From an uncultured Collinsella sp. (GTDB taxonomy: Bacteria; Actinomycetota; Coriobacteriia; Coriobacteriales; Coriobacteriaceae): a stretch of DNA of 64,000 nt. The stretch's first letter is position 1. Every line of letters starts with the position of its first letter. Positions 8,395 to 17,453 of the stretch are shown piece after piece. The DNA lies in the NCBI GenBank assembly GCA_902495545.1, contig CABUXM010000003.1, forward strand, positions 1 through 64,000, written 5' to 3'. The notes below the pieces were generated by a model that saw only the letters and a program-made list of their open reading frames with translations, did not search any database and was not told where the DNA came from. Position numbers and translations under genes: made by a program.

Positions 8395-9187
8395 AGGCGA
8401 GGCTCTCCAGAACACGGCGGAGTTCCTGCTGGACAGCGTGGTCGCGGTTGCGCCCCACCACGCGATCGGCAACGGCCTTGAGCGCGGGACGTGCATTTTC
8501 CATCGCGCAGCCCGTGCCGACAAAGCGAATAATCTCGTAGTCGTTCATCGAGTCGCCAAACGCCATGACCTCGTCGCGTCCAATGCCGTAATGCTCCGCG
8601 AGCTGCGCGATACCCGAGGCCTTCGACACACCAGGCTGCATGGCATCGATCCACGCGTTGCCCGAAGGCGCAAAAGTAAAGAGCTGACCAAGTTCGCGCT
8701 GTAGCACGTACGCACTGTCCATAACCGCACTGTCGTCGCAAAAGATACTCGCTTTGATAATATTTACGCTGGGGTCGGGCAGCTCCCAAATACGCTCGGC
8801 ATTGGGAAGGTCCTTATCGACCTCACGCACGAACTTGCACTCGTCATCGAGCAGGAAGGACTTGGTTCGGTCAAAGAGCGCAAGATGCAGATTGGGAAAC
8901 GTCCTGACGGCTTGGGCGAGCCTTCGAATCGCCAGATGGGAATACACCTCACGGTCTACCATCTTACCGTCGGCGTAGACCTGGGCGCCGTTAGCGGCGA
9001 CAAAGTCCATCTTGTCGCGAACGGGCGCAAAGAACTCGCACAGGCGATCGTAGCGACGACCTGACGATGCGGCGAAATGCACGCCATGCTCGTGTAGCGC
9101 CAGAATCAGTTCGTAGGTCTCGGGAGGCACCTGGCCGTTTTCGTCAAGCAGTGTGCCGTCCATATCGGATGCAATCAGTTTAAACAT
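8393..9187 (-). CDS. Cof-type HAD-superfamily phosphatase
   Basis: A 264-residue HAD phosphatase of the Cof group: FKLIASDMDGTLLDENG at the N-terminus (motif I), FAASSGRRYDRL (motif II), a central cap, KASGIAQLAEHYGI and VMAFGDSMNDYEII near residues 207-220 (motifs III/IV). It is a paralogue of the protein at 7416-8258, with a different cap, so probably a different substrate. The stop codon lies inside a dispersed repeat. Unusually, its AAGGGAG ribosome site lies in the 3' arm of a long hairpin ending six bases before the ATG, which predicts translational control. Confidence 0.9.
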   Translation of the reverse strand: MFKLIASDMDGTLLDENGQVPPETYELILALHEHGVHFAASSGRRYDRLCEFFAPVRDKMDFVAANGAQVYADGKMVDREVYSHLAIRRLAQAVRTFPNLHLALFDRTKSFLLDDECKFVREVDKDLPNAERIWELPDPSVNIIKASIFCDDSAVMDSAYVLQRELGQLFTFAPSGNAWIDAMQPGVSKASGIAQLAEHYGIGRDEVMAFGDSMNDYEIIRFVGTGCAMENARPALKAVADRVVGRNRDHAVQQELRRVLESLA

Positions 9188-9192
9188 AGAAA

Positions 9193-9254
9193 AGCTCCCT
9201 TCGGGCTTGTTGGAATCGAACGCGTATCCGATTCCAACGTACCCAAAGGGAGCT
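9193..9254 (-). promoter_or_regulatory. Long leader hairpin covering the ribosome site of the HAD gene
   Basis: AGCTCCCTT at 9193-9201 pairs with AAGGGAGCT at 9246-9254, and GTTGGAATCG at 9209-9218 pairs with CGATTCCAAC at 9229-9238. GGG/CCC in the internal loop can also pair. In the minus-strand RNA the 3' arm ends in AAGGGAGC followed by TTTTCT and the start codon, so the Shine-Dalgarno sequence would be hidden in the stem. Confidence 0.6.
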
Positions 9255-9355
9255 CAAATAAGACTCCGCGGACGTAAACGTTACAAGGACCTGGCAAATA
9301 GCTCACACATGCCAGAGGTCCTACGGTCGCGGCGTTAGGCAGCCCGCCAAAGAGT

Positions 9356-9402
9356 GTCCCCGATGACTAGTCGTTTATAAGAACGTCCCCGATGACTAGT
9401 CG
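9356..9402. repeat. Direct repeats of family A overlapping the adenine deaminase stop
   Basis: GTCCCCGATGACTAGTCG occurs exactly at 9356-9373 and again at 9385-9402, a 29-base period. The second copy contains the TAG stop of the adenine deaminase gene (9396-9398). A related word in inverted orientation lies at 8291-8307. Confidence 0.75.
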
Positions 9403-11216
9403 GCGTAGGTGAAGGTTGTGACGTCGAACATGCCCTCGGGACGGATGCGGAGCGTCGGGATGACCGGCAGGGGCAGGAAGATGATGCCCATGATGGGGTC
9501 GAGCGGCGGTTCAATACCCATGGCGCGCGCCTTGACCATAAAGTCGTCGTGCTGCGCGGCAACGTCCTCGGCCGTACCCTCGCTCATAAGGCCACCGAGC
9601 GCCAGCGGAATGCGCGCCACGACCTCGCCGTTGCGCACCAGCACGTGGCCGCCCTGGCCCACGGCCTCAACGGCAGCCATCATATCCGCCGCATTGTCGC
9701 CCACCACGCACACGTTGTGCGAGTCGTGGCCGATCGTGGAGGCAATGGCACCACCGGTGATGGTGAAACCGCGCACCCAGCCGCGACCGATATGCTTGCC
9801 GATCAGGCCCAGGCCAGCGGGGCCGTCGCCGTCAGCGCCCTCGGCCTGCAGCGACACGCCGCGGCCGTGGCGCTCGATCAGCATAATGCGGCGCAAGTCC
9901 TCGTCAGTCTCAGGACGAACCATACCCGTGATGGCCTTACCCGGCACCACGTCAATCACAGCCTCGCCCGGCTTAAAGGCATAGTCGAACACGTCGAGCG
10001 ATAGCTTCGGAAGTTTAACGGAAGCACGCAGCTCATCGGCAAGGGCCGCAACCTCGGCCATCTCGGGTGCAATCTCGCCCACAAAGGTGCCGTCCTGCGC
10101 TACCAGGGCACCGGCGGCATATACGCGATGCGGAGCCGTGGCAAACGTCAGGTCGTTGAGTACCAGCAGGTCGGCACGCTTGCCCGGGGCGATGGCGCCA
10201 CGCAGTTCGTGCGGGTCGCGGCAACCGTGGTCCAGGCCAAACGCCTCGGCCGTGGAGAGGGACGCCATGGAGATAGCGACCACGGGGTCGATACCGGCCT
10301 CAATCGCCACGCGGCAGGCATTGTCGATCATGCCGGTCGCAAGCGCATCGGAAGGGACGCGGTCGTCAGTCGCAAAGCAGCAGCGGCGGGCGCGCGCGGG
10401 ATTCTCCAGCAGCATCGGGGACAAATTGGCCAGGTCGTGGCTGCACGTGCCCTCACGCAGCATCACATACATGCCGCGGGATAGCTTGTCGAGCGCCTCC
10501 TCGGGAATCGTCGACTCGTGGTCGGCGATAATGCCCGCTGCGGCATAGGCGTTGAGGTCCTTACCGGCAACGAGCGGCGCATGGCCGTCGACCTGCTTGG
10601 ACGGCGTCTGGTTGGCAGCATCGATGCGAGCACAGGTCTCGGAGTCGGCCATAAAGACGCCCGGCAGGTTCATCATTTCGCCCAGACCAAAGACATCGCC
10701 TGGATGCTCGGCAAAAAACGCCTGCATATCGGCAGCCGAAATAACGGCACCGGCCTGCTCGTCGAGCAGCGCGGGCACGCACGAAGGCATCATGTACTTG
10801 ATGGAGATGGGTGCGCGGCGGCCGTCCTCAATCATAAAGCGCAAGCCGTCGAGACCGGCGACATTGGCAATCTCGTGGCTGTCGGCAATGGCGGTGGTGG
10901 TACCGCGCGTCGCCGCCATGCGCGCATACTCGGCGGGGCGAATGTTCGAGGACTCGATATGCAGATGCCCGTCAATAAAACCGGGAGCGAGATAGCGCCC
11001 TTGGCAGTCGATAACCTCGGCAGCCTCGTAGGTACCGGCGGCATCGTCGCGACCGTCGTAGAGAACACCGACGATCACACCGTCCTTGACGGCAACGCTA
11101 CCGGGCGCCACACGCTGGCCATACACGTCGACAATCTGCGCATTGGCAAACAGCGTGTCGACGGGCACGCGCCCCTCGGCAGCATCGATCACAGACCTCA
11201 TGACCTCAACGGACAT
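9396..11216 (-). CDS. ade: Adenine deaminase
   Basis: Hydrolyses adenine to hypoxanthine and ammonia for purine salvage or catabolism. The protein has 606 residues and is an amidohydrolase: an N-terminal composite domain with LFANAQIVDVYGQRV, the metal motif GFIDGHLHIESSNI near residue 75, VDGHAPLVAG, DHESTIPEEA, and FATDDRVPSDAL near 290, followed by the C-terminal domain typical of bacterial Ade. The start at 11216 (MSVEVMRSVIDAAEG) has AAAGGAG five bases upstream; the frame stays open for 84 further codons but that stretch is repeat DNA. It fits functionally with the purine locus 20 kb away but is not part of that operon. Confidence 0.93.
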   Translation of the reverse strand: MSVEVMRSVIDAAEGRVPVDTLFANAQIVDVYGQRVAPGSVAVKDGVIVGVLYDGRDDAAGTYEAAEVIDCQGRYLAPGFIDGHLHIESSNIRPAEYARMAATRGTTTAIADSHEIANVAGLDGLRFMIEDGRRAPISIKYMMPSCVPALLDEQAGAVISAADMQAFFAEHPGDVFGLGEMMNLPGVFMADSETCARIDAANQTPSKQVDGHAPLVAGKDLNAYAAAGIIADHESTIPEEALDKLSRGMYVMLREGTCSHDLANLSPMLLENPARARRCCFATDDRVPSDALATGMIDNACRVAIEAGIDPVVAISMASLSTAEAFGLDHGCRDPHELRGAIAPGKRADLLVLNDLTFATAPHRVYAAGALVAQDGTFVGEIAPEMAEVAALADELRASVKLPKLSLDVFDYAFKPGEAVIDVVPGKAITGMVRPETDEDLRRIMLIERHGRGVSLQAEGADGDGPAGLGLIGKHIGRGWVRGFTITGGAIASTIGHDSHNVCVVGDNAADMMAAVEAVGQGGHVLVRNGEVVARIPLALGGLMSEGTAEDVAAQHDDFMVKARAMGIEPPLDPIMGIIFLPLPVIPTLRIRPEGMFDVTTFTYAD

Positions 11217-11616
11217 ACATACTCCTTTAACCGTAGAAAAAAGCTGCGGAGCGGACGAGCCTTCACCGCAGCAAGCCAACAGCCATTGTATGCCCAAACG
11301 ATGGGTCAACAATACGCCTCTCCGTTTAACGGCGCACGCCGCATGGCGCAATGGGGGCAGGTTTCTTTGCACCAATGACAAGGAGTGTCCCAAAGTGCCG
11401 GCACAAAAGGAACGTCCCAAAGTGCCAACCACGGTAGCGCCGATATTAAAACGCCGATGTTTTGGCAACGACAGCGAGCGGGCCGCATTTGAGACAAGGT
11501 GACGTGAAACGAAAGGGCGCTGACCTTCTGGTCGCGCCCTTGAAGTTGAACGTCAGATTGTCCAAATGCGGCCCGCGCAGCGTCGAGTCGTTACGCGGTT
11601 TGGTAAAACCGCGTAA
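11217..11616. repeat. Gene-free spacer with family A repeat and a long nested palindrome
   Basis: GTCCCAAAGTGCC occurs at 11387-11399 and 11414-11426, separated by CGGCACAAAAGGAAC; the whole block resembles 8328-8376. From 11478 to 11576 is a nested palindrome: GCGGGCCGCATTTG...ACGT on the left against its near reverse complement on the right, enclosing AAGGGCGC/GCGCCCTT (11513-11520, 11534-11541). GTTACGCGGTTT (from 11590) can also pair with AAACCGCGTAAC just before the tyrS stop. These probably end tyrS transcription. Confidence 0.65.
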
Positions 11617-12828
11617 CTAAACCAACTTAAAGCCCTTGCGCTTGCCTACGGAGAGGGTGTCGCCCAGCTTGAGGGCGCTGGGATCGATGTTGTAGCTCTT
11701 GGGAGCCACGGCCTTGCCGTTGATCTTGACGCCGCCGCCGTCGATGTCGCGGCGGGCCTGACCGGCGCTGGCCGAAAGGCCCAGGTCCTTGAGCAGGCCG
11801 GCGAGGTAGATCTGGCCCTCGTCGTTGACGGTCAGCTCAACATGCTTCTCGGGGAAGTCGGCGAGCTGGCCCTCCTTGAACACGCGGTCGAACTCGGCCT
11901 GGGCCTCGTCGCCGGCACCGGCGCCGTGGTAGGTGTCGCACAGGTCGCGGCCCAGAGCGCGCTTGAGCTCATAGGGATCGGCAGAGCCGTCGGCCAGAGC
12001 AGCATCGATCTTGTCGACCTCGGCCGGGGTGAGCGAGCTCGCCAGGCGGTAGTACTTGCCGATCATCTCATCGGGGATGGACATGGTCTTGCCGAACATA
12101 TCCTTGGGCGCGTCGGTCAGGCCGATGTAGTTGCCATAGGACTTGGACATCTTACGAACGCCATCGGTGCCCTCGAGCAGCGGCATGGTGAGCGCGATCT
12201 GGGGCTCCATACCCATCTTCTCCATGAGCTCGCGACCAGCGAGCAGGTTGAAGAGCTGGTCGGTGCCGCCCATCTCGACGTCGGCCTTGATCTGAACGGA
12301 GTCGAAGGCCTGCATCACGGGGTACAGGAACTCATGCAGGGCGATCGGCGTCTGAGACTGGTAGCGCTTGGTAAAGTCGTCGCGCTCAAGGATGCGGGCG
12401 ACGGTGAACTTGGAGCACACCTGCAGCAGGCCGGCCAGGTCCATCGAAAGGATCCAGTCGCCGTTGTGCACGATGGTGGTCTTCTCGGGATCCAGGATCT
12501 TCATGGCCTGGCTCACGTAGGTCTCGGCGTTGGCCTCGATCTGCTCCTGCGAAAGCTGCGGACGGGTGGAGTTCTTGCCCGAGGGATCGCCGATCAGCGC
12601 GGTACCGTTGCCGATGATGAGGGTGACGTTGTGGCCCAGGTCCTGGAACTGACGCATCTTGCGCAGCGGCACGGCATGGCCCAGGTGCAGGTCGGGGCTG
12701 GTGGGATCGACGCCGAGCTTGATGTTGAGGGGCTCGCCCTTCTCAAGCTTCTTGCGAAGGTCGGCCTCGGGGACGATCTGCGCTGCGCCCGAGGTGATGA
12801 TACGCATTTGCTCGTCGACAGACAGCAT
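11617..12828 (-). CDS. tyrS: Tyrosyl-tRNA synthetase
   Basis: Charges tRNA-Tyr. The protein has 403 residues. The class I signature appears as PDLHLGHAVPLRKM near residues 41-54, and KMSKS in GVRKMSKSYGNYIGL near 228-242. The C-terminal S4-like RNA-binding domain ends DTLSVGKRKGFKLV. Its length and KMSKS spelling match the TyrZ-like TyrRS subgroup rather than the KFGKT form. The ATG at 12828 (MLSVDEQMR) follows AAAGGAGG with a good spacing. I saw no T-box leader in the short spacer upstream. Confidence 0.94.
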   Translation of the reverse strand: MLSVDEQMRIITSGAAQIVPEADLRKKLEKGEPLNIKLGVDPTSPDLHLGHAVPLRKMRQFQDLGHNVTLIIGNGTALIGDPSGKNSTRPQLSQEQIEANAETYVSQAMKILDPEKTTIVHNGDWILSMDLAGLLQVCSKFTVARILERDDFTKRYQSQTPIALHEFLYPVMQAFDSVQIKADVEMGGTDQLFNLLAGRELMEKMGMEPQIALTMPLLEGTDGVRKMSKSYGNYIGLTDAPKDMFGKTMSIPDEMIGKYYRLASSLTPAEVDKIDAALADGSADPYELKRALGRDLCDTYHGAGAGDEAQAEFDRVFKEGQLADFPEKHVELTVNDEGQIYLAGLLKDLGLSASAGQARRDIDGGGVKINGKAVAPKSYNIDPSALKLGDTLSVGKRKGFKLV

Positions 12829-12924
12829 TGGGTATCCTCCTTTTGCTATAGCACCCTCGCCGAAAACGGCGGTGCTGGAAGTCCATAAACTCTCATATGA
12901 TAACAAACTGACGCGACGCGGCAC

Positions 12925-14883
12925 CTACGACAGGAAAATCCTCGTCCTGCCGCACGCGTCAACGGCGACCGGCAGACGCGTACCGTCACGTTCAACTAAA
13001 TAGCGCGTTTGCTGACGGCGCGAGCAGTCACGACAATGGACCTGCCCCGTCGAATCGGTGGCGCAGACGCCCTCGGCGGTCAGCAGGCAGTGCTCGCACA
13101 CCATGAGCTCGGTGCGATTGGCATCGACGGGACCCAGAACACCGGGTTCAGCAGCCAGTTCGGCAATACGTTCCGCATCATTGCCGAGCAACTCGGCCGG
13201 CAAGTACACCCGCCCCGCACCGAGTCCGCGCAGCCAGGCAAGCGTGGCCCGATTCGCGCAGAACACCGGCGCCGCCACGTCAAACGTCACGCCCAGCTCG
13301 CGAGCGATCACCACCTGTCCCAGGTTGCGGCAGACGACGCGCCCGGCACGCTGCATCAGTGAGCGGGTCCGGTCAACGTCACCCGTGCGGCACGCCTCGT
13401 CAAGCACCACAACGGCGTCGGACAAATCGAGTTCTCCGCGCGGGTCGGCATCCATCAGCTGCCAAGCAAAAACCATGCGAGCGGGAACCGCGCACTCCAC
13501 CGACTCCGTCGACGCACCGCCATCCACCGCAACGTCCTCAAAGGGCAGCACCTCAACGGCACGTGCAACGGGCGCAATCGCATCTGCCTCGGCCCGCATG
13601 CGCTCCAACACCGTTGCCGTTTGCCCCAGCACGCCGGCGCTGCGAATCAGGTACACCTCGCAGCCCGCGTCCACCTTACGCTTGCAATGCACGACGACGC
13701 GCTTCCCCGCTGCGGCATCCACCGGGCAGGGCACCTGCGGCCAGCGCTTGGGCACATCGGGACGCGCGTCGACACCCGGATAGAACCGAATCTCGAGCGT
13801 GTCACCCGCCGCCACGGCGGCGTCGAGCTCAATGGCCACCTCTTCGTGGCCCACAGTGACCAAGCGCCCCACGCGCACGCCCTGGTTAATCGCACGCTCA
13901 AAGCTCATCAGCTCGGCACCCGAACGCCCTCGCAGGTACGCATCGGTGAACCCACGGTTAAACGACCTTCCCAGCTCGCGCTCAAGCCCTTCCACGGCAC
14001 CGGGGTCCCACGCGCCGTCGCACAGCATATCGAGTGCCCGGCGCCACACCCGCACCACGTTGAATACATAGTCGGGGTTCTTCATGCGCCCCTCGATCTT
14101 GAGCGACGCCACGCCGGCATCTACAAGCTCGGGCAGATGCGCAATACCCAGATAATCGCGCGGACACAGCAGGCGATCTCCCTCGACGGCGACAACGCTC
14201 TGCCCCGCCTCGTCCACCAGGTCGTACGCCAGACGGCACGGCTGCGTGCAGTCGCCGCGCATCGCCGAGCGCCCACGCCGCAGGGCCGAGAACTCGCACG
14301 CCCCCGAATATCCGATGCAAATCGCACCGTGGCAGAATACCTCGATGGGCACGCCCGTGGCACATAGCGCCGCAATCTCGTCGACCGTCAACTCGCGTGC
14401 CGTCGTCACGCGCTCGACCCCCAGCTCATCGGCGGCAAGCCGCACGGCACCCTCACTATGAACGCCCGCCTGCGTGGACAGGTGAATCTCGACCCCGGGA
14501 ATCGCCGTACGCAGTACACAAGCCAGCCCGGCATCGGCGACAATCAGAGCATCGGCGCCCAGCTCCAGTGCATGAGCCCCCAACGCCACCGCGTCGGACA
14601 ACTCATCGTCAAACACGAACACGTTGAGCGTCACGTACACACGCACGCCATGGGCATGCGCCACGGCGCAGCCGCACGCAAACTCGTCATCCGTAAAGCC
14701 ATGGGCGCTTACACGGGCGTTAAAGCCGCCCAACCCCGCATAGATGGCATCGGCACCCGCGGCGATGGCCGCAAGCATCTGGTCGAGTCCGCCCGCCGGC
14801 GCCAGCAGCTCGGGCAGCGCCGCACCGACAGCATCCAATCCAGTCTCGTGTTGTCCGCTCGGCCCCATCGCCCGAATCGCCAT
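12925..14883 (-). CDS. U32-family protein (RlhA/collagenase-like)
   Basis: A 652-residue member of peptidase family U32. The N-terminus reads PELLAPAGGLDQMLAAIAAGADAIYAGLGGFNAR. The family signature follows near residues 175-215: EVFCHGAICIGYSGACEF and GDCTQPCRLAYDL, with cysteines that in relatives bind an Fe-S cluster. A C-terminal cluster (CEHC, C, C-RDC) resembles a zinc or Fe-S knuckle. Characterised U32 proteins are mostly tRNA or rRNA hydroxylation factors (TrhP, RlhA) or ubiquinone hydroxylation factors rather than proteases, so an RNA-modification role is more likely. AAGGAG precedes the ATG at 14883. A second U32 gene lies at 56124. Confidence 0.85.
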   Translation of the reverse strand: MAIRAMGPSGQHETGLDAVGAALPELLAPAGGLDQMLAAIAAGADAIYAGLGGFNARVSAHGFTDDEFACGCAVAHAHGVRVYVTLNVFVFDDELSDAVALGAHALELGADALIVADAGLACVLRTAIPGVEIHLSTQAGVHSEGAVRLAADELGVERVTTARELTVDEIAALCATGVPIEVFCHGAICIGYSGACEFSALRRGRSAMRGDCTQPCRLAYDLVDEAGQSVVAVEGDRLLCPRDYLGIAHLPELVDAGVASLKIEGRMKNPDYVFNVVRVWRRALDMLCDGAWDPGAVEGLERELGRSFNRGFTDAYLRGRSGAELMSFERAINQGVRVGRLVTVGHEEVAIELDAAVAAGDTLEIRFYPGVDARPDVPKRWPQVPCPVDAAAGKRVVVHCKRKVDAGCEVYLIRSAGVLGQTATVLERMRAEADAIAPVARAVEVLPFEDVAVDGGASTESVECAVPARMVFAWQLMDADPRGELDLSDAVVVLDEACRTGDVDRTRSLMQRAGRVVCRNLGQVVIARELGVTFDVAAPVFCANRATLAWLRGLGAGRVYLPAELLGNDAERIAELAAEPGVLGPVDANRTELMVCEHCLLTAEGVCATDSTGQVHCRDCSRRQQTRYLVERDGTRLPVAVDACGRTRIFLS

Positions 14884-15045
14884 CGACAAACTCCTTACCA
14901 AGGTATGCATTCACTCTGAAAAATGCCGTCTTCCAGCATACACGAGGCCTCGCGCGCCCCGTTTGGTTTATCGTGTAATAACTTATGTCCATCCTGCCCC
15001 GACGGCACATCCACCGTCCGGCACGACATACCTGGAGGTCAATAT

Positions 15046-17265
15046 ATGGGTCCTCGCCAACGACAGGGACGCAGCCGTTCAAAGACGCATGCTCTGCCCA
15101 TAATCCTGCTCTCGTTTTTGGGCTTTTTGCTTATCGCGGGCGTGGCATTTGGCATCGGCATGGTCGGCAACGTCAACCGCTGGCTGTCCGATCTGCCCGA
15201 CTACACCGACGCCAACGCGTATCTGGTGAGCGAGCCCACCGAGATCGTCGACTGCAACGGCAACAAGATTGCAAGCTTCTACACGCAAAACCGCAAGTCC
15301 ATCACCAAGGACGAAGTCTCCCCCTACGTGCTGCAGGGCACCGTTGACGTCGAGGACGAGCGCTTCTACGAGCACGGCGGTATCGACCTGTGGGGTATCG
15401 CGCGTGCTGCGGTGGCAACCCTCGGCGGCGGACACGAAGGCGCCTCGACTATCACCCAGCAGCTGGTGCGCAACACCATCCTGCAGGAGGAGCAGTTCGA
15501 CTCGACCATCGAGCGTAAGGTGCGCGAGGCCTACATCGCCGTCAAGATGGAGGACATGTACTCCAAAGACGAGATCCTCATGATGTACCTCAACACCATC
15601 TACTACGGTCACGGCGCCTACGGTATTGAGGCCGCCGCCGAGACCTACCTGTCCAAGAGTGCCGCCGACCTCACCCTGAGCGAGGCCGCGCTGCTCATCG
15701 GCCTTCCCAACTCGCCCTCGCAGTACGACCCCACGGTCAATCCCGATCTGGCGCTGTCCCGTCGCAACAAGGTCCTCGACAACATGTTGCGCCTGGGCCA
15801 CATCACGCAGGAGGAGCACGATGCCGCACAGGCCGAGCCCATCACCCTCAATGTGACCGAAATCTCGGGCAGCGGCGTCGACGTATACTCGCAGCCCTAC
15901 TTTGTCTCCTACGTCAAGCAGCTGCTGGAGCAGGAGTTCTCGACCGACGTGCTCTTTAAGGGCGGCCTGACCGTCAAGACCACCATCGACCCCACGATGC
16001 AGCAGGTGGCAGAGAATGCCGTCCGAGAGCAGCTCGACACGCTCTCGCTCGACGGCCTGGACATGGGCATGGTCGTCGTCGACCCCAAGACCGGCTACAT
16101 CAAGTGCATGGTGGGCGGCTACGACTACAACGCCGACGAGAACCACGTAAACCATGCCACGGCCAAGCGTCCCGTCGGCTCCACCTTTAAGGCCTTTACG
16201 CTGGCAACTGCCATCCAAAACGGCATGAACCCCAACGTCACCCTCAACTGCAACTCGCCGCTCAAGGCCAAGGGCACCACAACCGAGGTCCAAAACTACG
16301 CCAACCATAGCTATGGCAACATCACGCTTAAGCAGGCGACGGCATACTCCTCCAACACCGGCTACATCCAGGTGGCGGAAGCCGTCGGCAACAGCAAGAT
16401 CATCTCGCTCGTCAAAAAGCTCGGCATCGATCCCGCCAAGGACAACATCGAGGACGTTCCCGTCATGACCCTCGGCACCGGCTCGATCTCGCCGCTCGAG
16501 ATGGCCGCCGCCTACGCGACGTTTGCCAACGGCGGCTACTATCGCCAGCCGATCGCCATCACCGAGATTGACTCTCGTACCGGTTCGGTGCTGTACCAGC
16601 ACACCGACAATCCCTCACAGGTGCTTACCGAGGGCGAGGCCGCCGCGGTCACCGATGTTCTGTCCGGCGTCATGCAGGGCGGCGGTACGGGTGCTGCCGG
16701 TGCCCTGAGCGTCAACCAGCCCTATGCCGGCAAAACGGGCACCACCGACAACACCACCAACCTGTGGTTCTGCGGCTATACCCCGCAGCTGGCGTGCGCC
16801 CTGTGGACCGGCTATTCCGCGGGCGAGATCCCCATCCAAAAATACGGCACAGACCTGCTGGGCGACAGCACCAACCTGCCTGTCTTTAAGCGGTTTATGA
16901 ACACCGTTCTGACCGGTACCGAGCGCGAGGAGTTTGCGACCGGAACGGCGCCCACCTATAAGAACAACAGCGTCTGGAAGTTCTACGGCACCAACAACAC
17001 CAAGAAGACGGAGAACGACGACAAGGACGAGAACGAGGACGAAGAGGAAACCACCACTACAACGACTACCACGACGACCACGACCACCGAGACCACGGGC
17101 GGCGACACCACCGGCGGCACCGGTACGACCGGTGGCTCGACGGGCGGCTCCACCGGTGGCTCGACGGGCGGCTCCACCGGTGGTTCGACCGGCGGCGATG
17201 GCGGCACGCCTACGCCCACGCCCACTCCCGACCCCTCGCCCACGCCTGACGATACGGTCGGCTAG
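15046..17265 (+). CDS. Class A penicillin-binding protein (transglycosylase/transpeptidase)
   Basis: A bifunctional peptidoglycan synthase of 739 residues. A short basic tail is followed by one membrane helix (IILLSFLGFLLIAGVAFGIG, about 19-38). The GT51 domain shows VEDERFYEHGGID near 101-113 with the catalytic glutamate, and GASTITQQLVRN. The transpeptidase domain has GSTFK near 377-381 (nucleophile serine), SSNTGY and AGKTGTTD near 561-568. The C-terminus is low-complexity: an acidic stretch, a run of threonines, repeated GGST units and TPTPTP. The ATG at 15046 follows TGGAGGT; the frame is open further upstream but is not supported. Strong terminators follow. Confidence 0.94.
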   Translation: MGPRQRQGRSRSKTHALPIILLSFLGFLLIAGVAFGIGMVGNVNRWLSDLPDYTDANAYLVSEPTEIVDCNGNKIASFYTQNRKSITKDEVSPYVLQGTVDVEDERFYEHGGIDLWGIARAAVATLGGGHEGASTITQQLVRNTILQEEQFDSTIERKVREAYIAVKMEDMYSKDEILMMYLNTIYYGHGAYGIEAAAETYLSKSAADLTLSEAALLIGLPNSPSQYDPTVNPDLALSRRNKVLDNMLRLGHITQEEHDAAQAEPITLNVTEISGSGVDVYSQPYFVSYVKQLLEQEFSTDVLFKGGLTVKTTIDPTMQQVAENAVREQLDTLSLDGLDMGMVVVDPKTGYIKCMVGGYDYNADENHVNHATAKRPVGSTFKAFTLATAIQNGMNPNVTLNCNSPLKAKGTTTEVQNYANHSYGNITLKQATAYSSNTGYIQVAEAVGNSKIISLVKKLGIDPAKDNIEDVPVMTLGTGSISPLEMAAAYATFANGGYYRQPIAITEIDSRTGSVLYQHTDNPSQVLTEGEAAAVTDVLSGVMQGGGTGAAGALSVNQPYAGKTGTTDNTTNLWFCGYTPQLACALWTGYSAGEIPIQKYGTDLLGDSTNLPVFKRFMNTVLTGTEREEFATGTAPTYKNNSVWKFYGTNNTKKTENDDKDENEDEEETTTTTTTTTTTTTETTGGDTTGGTGTTGGSTGGSTGGSTGGSTGGSTGGDGGTPTPTPTPDPSPTPDDTVG
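17131..17196 (+). repeat. 24-bp tandem repeat encoding (GGST)n in the PBP tail
   Basis: The unit GGTGGCTCGACGGGCGGCTC plus CACC occurs at 17131-17154 and 17155-17178, followed by a degenerate partial copy to about 17196. It encodes Gly-Gly-Ser-Thr repeats after a threonine run, and copy number could vary between strains. Confidence 0.75.
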
Positions 17266-17287
17266 AAATCATCCGGCCATAAGCAAC

Positions 17288-17328
17288 AAGGCCCCCGAAC
17301 AGCTTATTCAACTGCTCGGGGGCCTTTT
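17288..17328 (+). terminator. Intrinsic terminator after the PBP gene
   Basis: AAGGCCCCCGA and TCGGGGGCCTT form an 11-base stem, with an inner AGC/GCT extension, followed by a short T stretch. Confidence 0.85.
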
Positions 17329-17369
17329 AGTTTAAAGCGACCTGGCAGGCGGTCTTTATACCGGCAAAC

Positions 17370-17404
17370 AAAAAGGGGGTACCGACCCTCGTCGATACCC
17401 CCTT
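17370..17404 (-). terminator. Intrinsic terminator after argR
   Basis: In the minus-strand RNA, AAGGGGGTA pairs with TACCCCC and is followed by TTTTTG. It lies about 50 bases after the argR stop and back-to-back with the PBP terminator. Confidence 0.85.
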
Positions 17405-17453
17405 ACAGGCAACTATGTCAGCGCGCGCAGGGCCGAGCGCACGACCCGCACGC

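Noticed and set aside
12829..12924. T-box leader upstream of tyrS
   Set aside because: The spacer is under 100 bases and lacks the T-box word, specifier stem and antiterminator.
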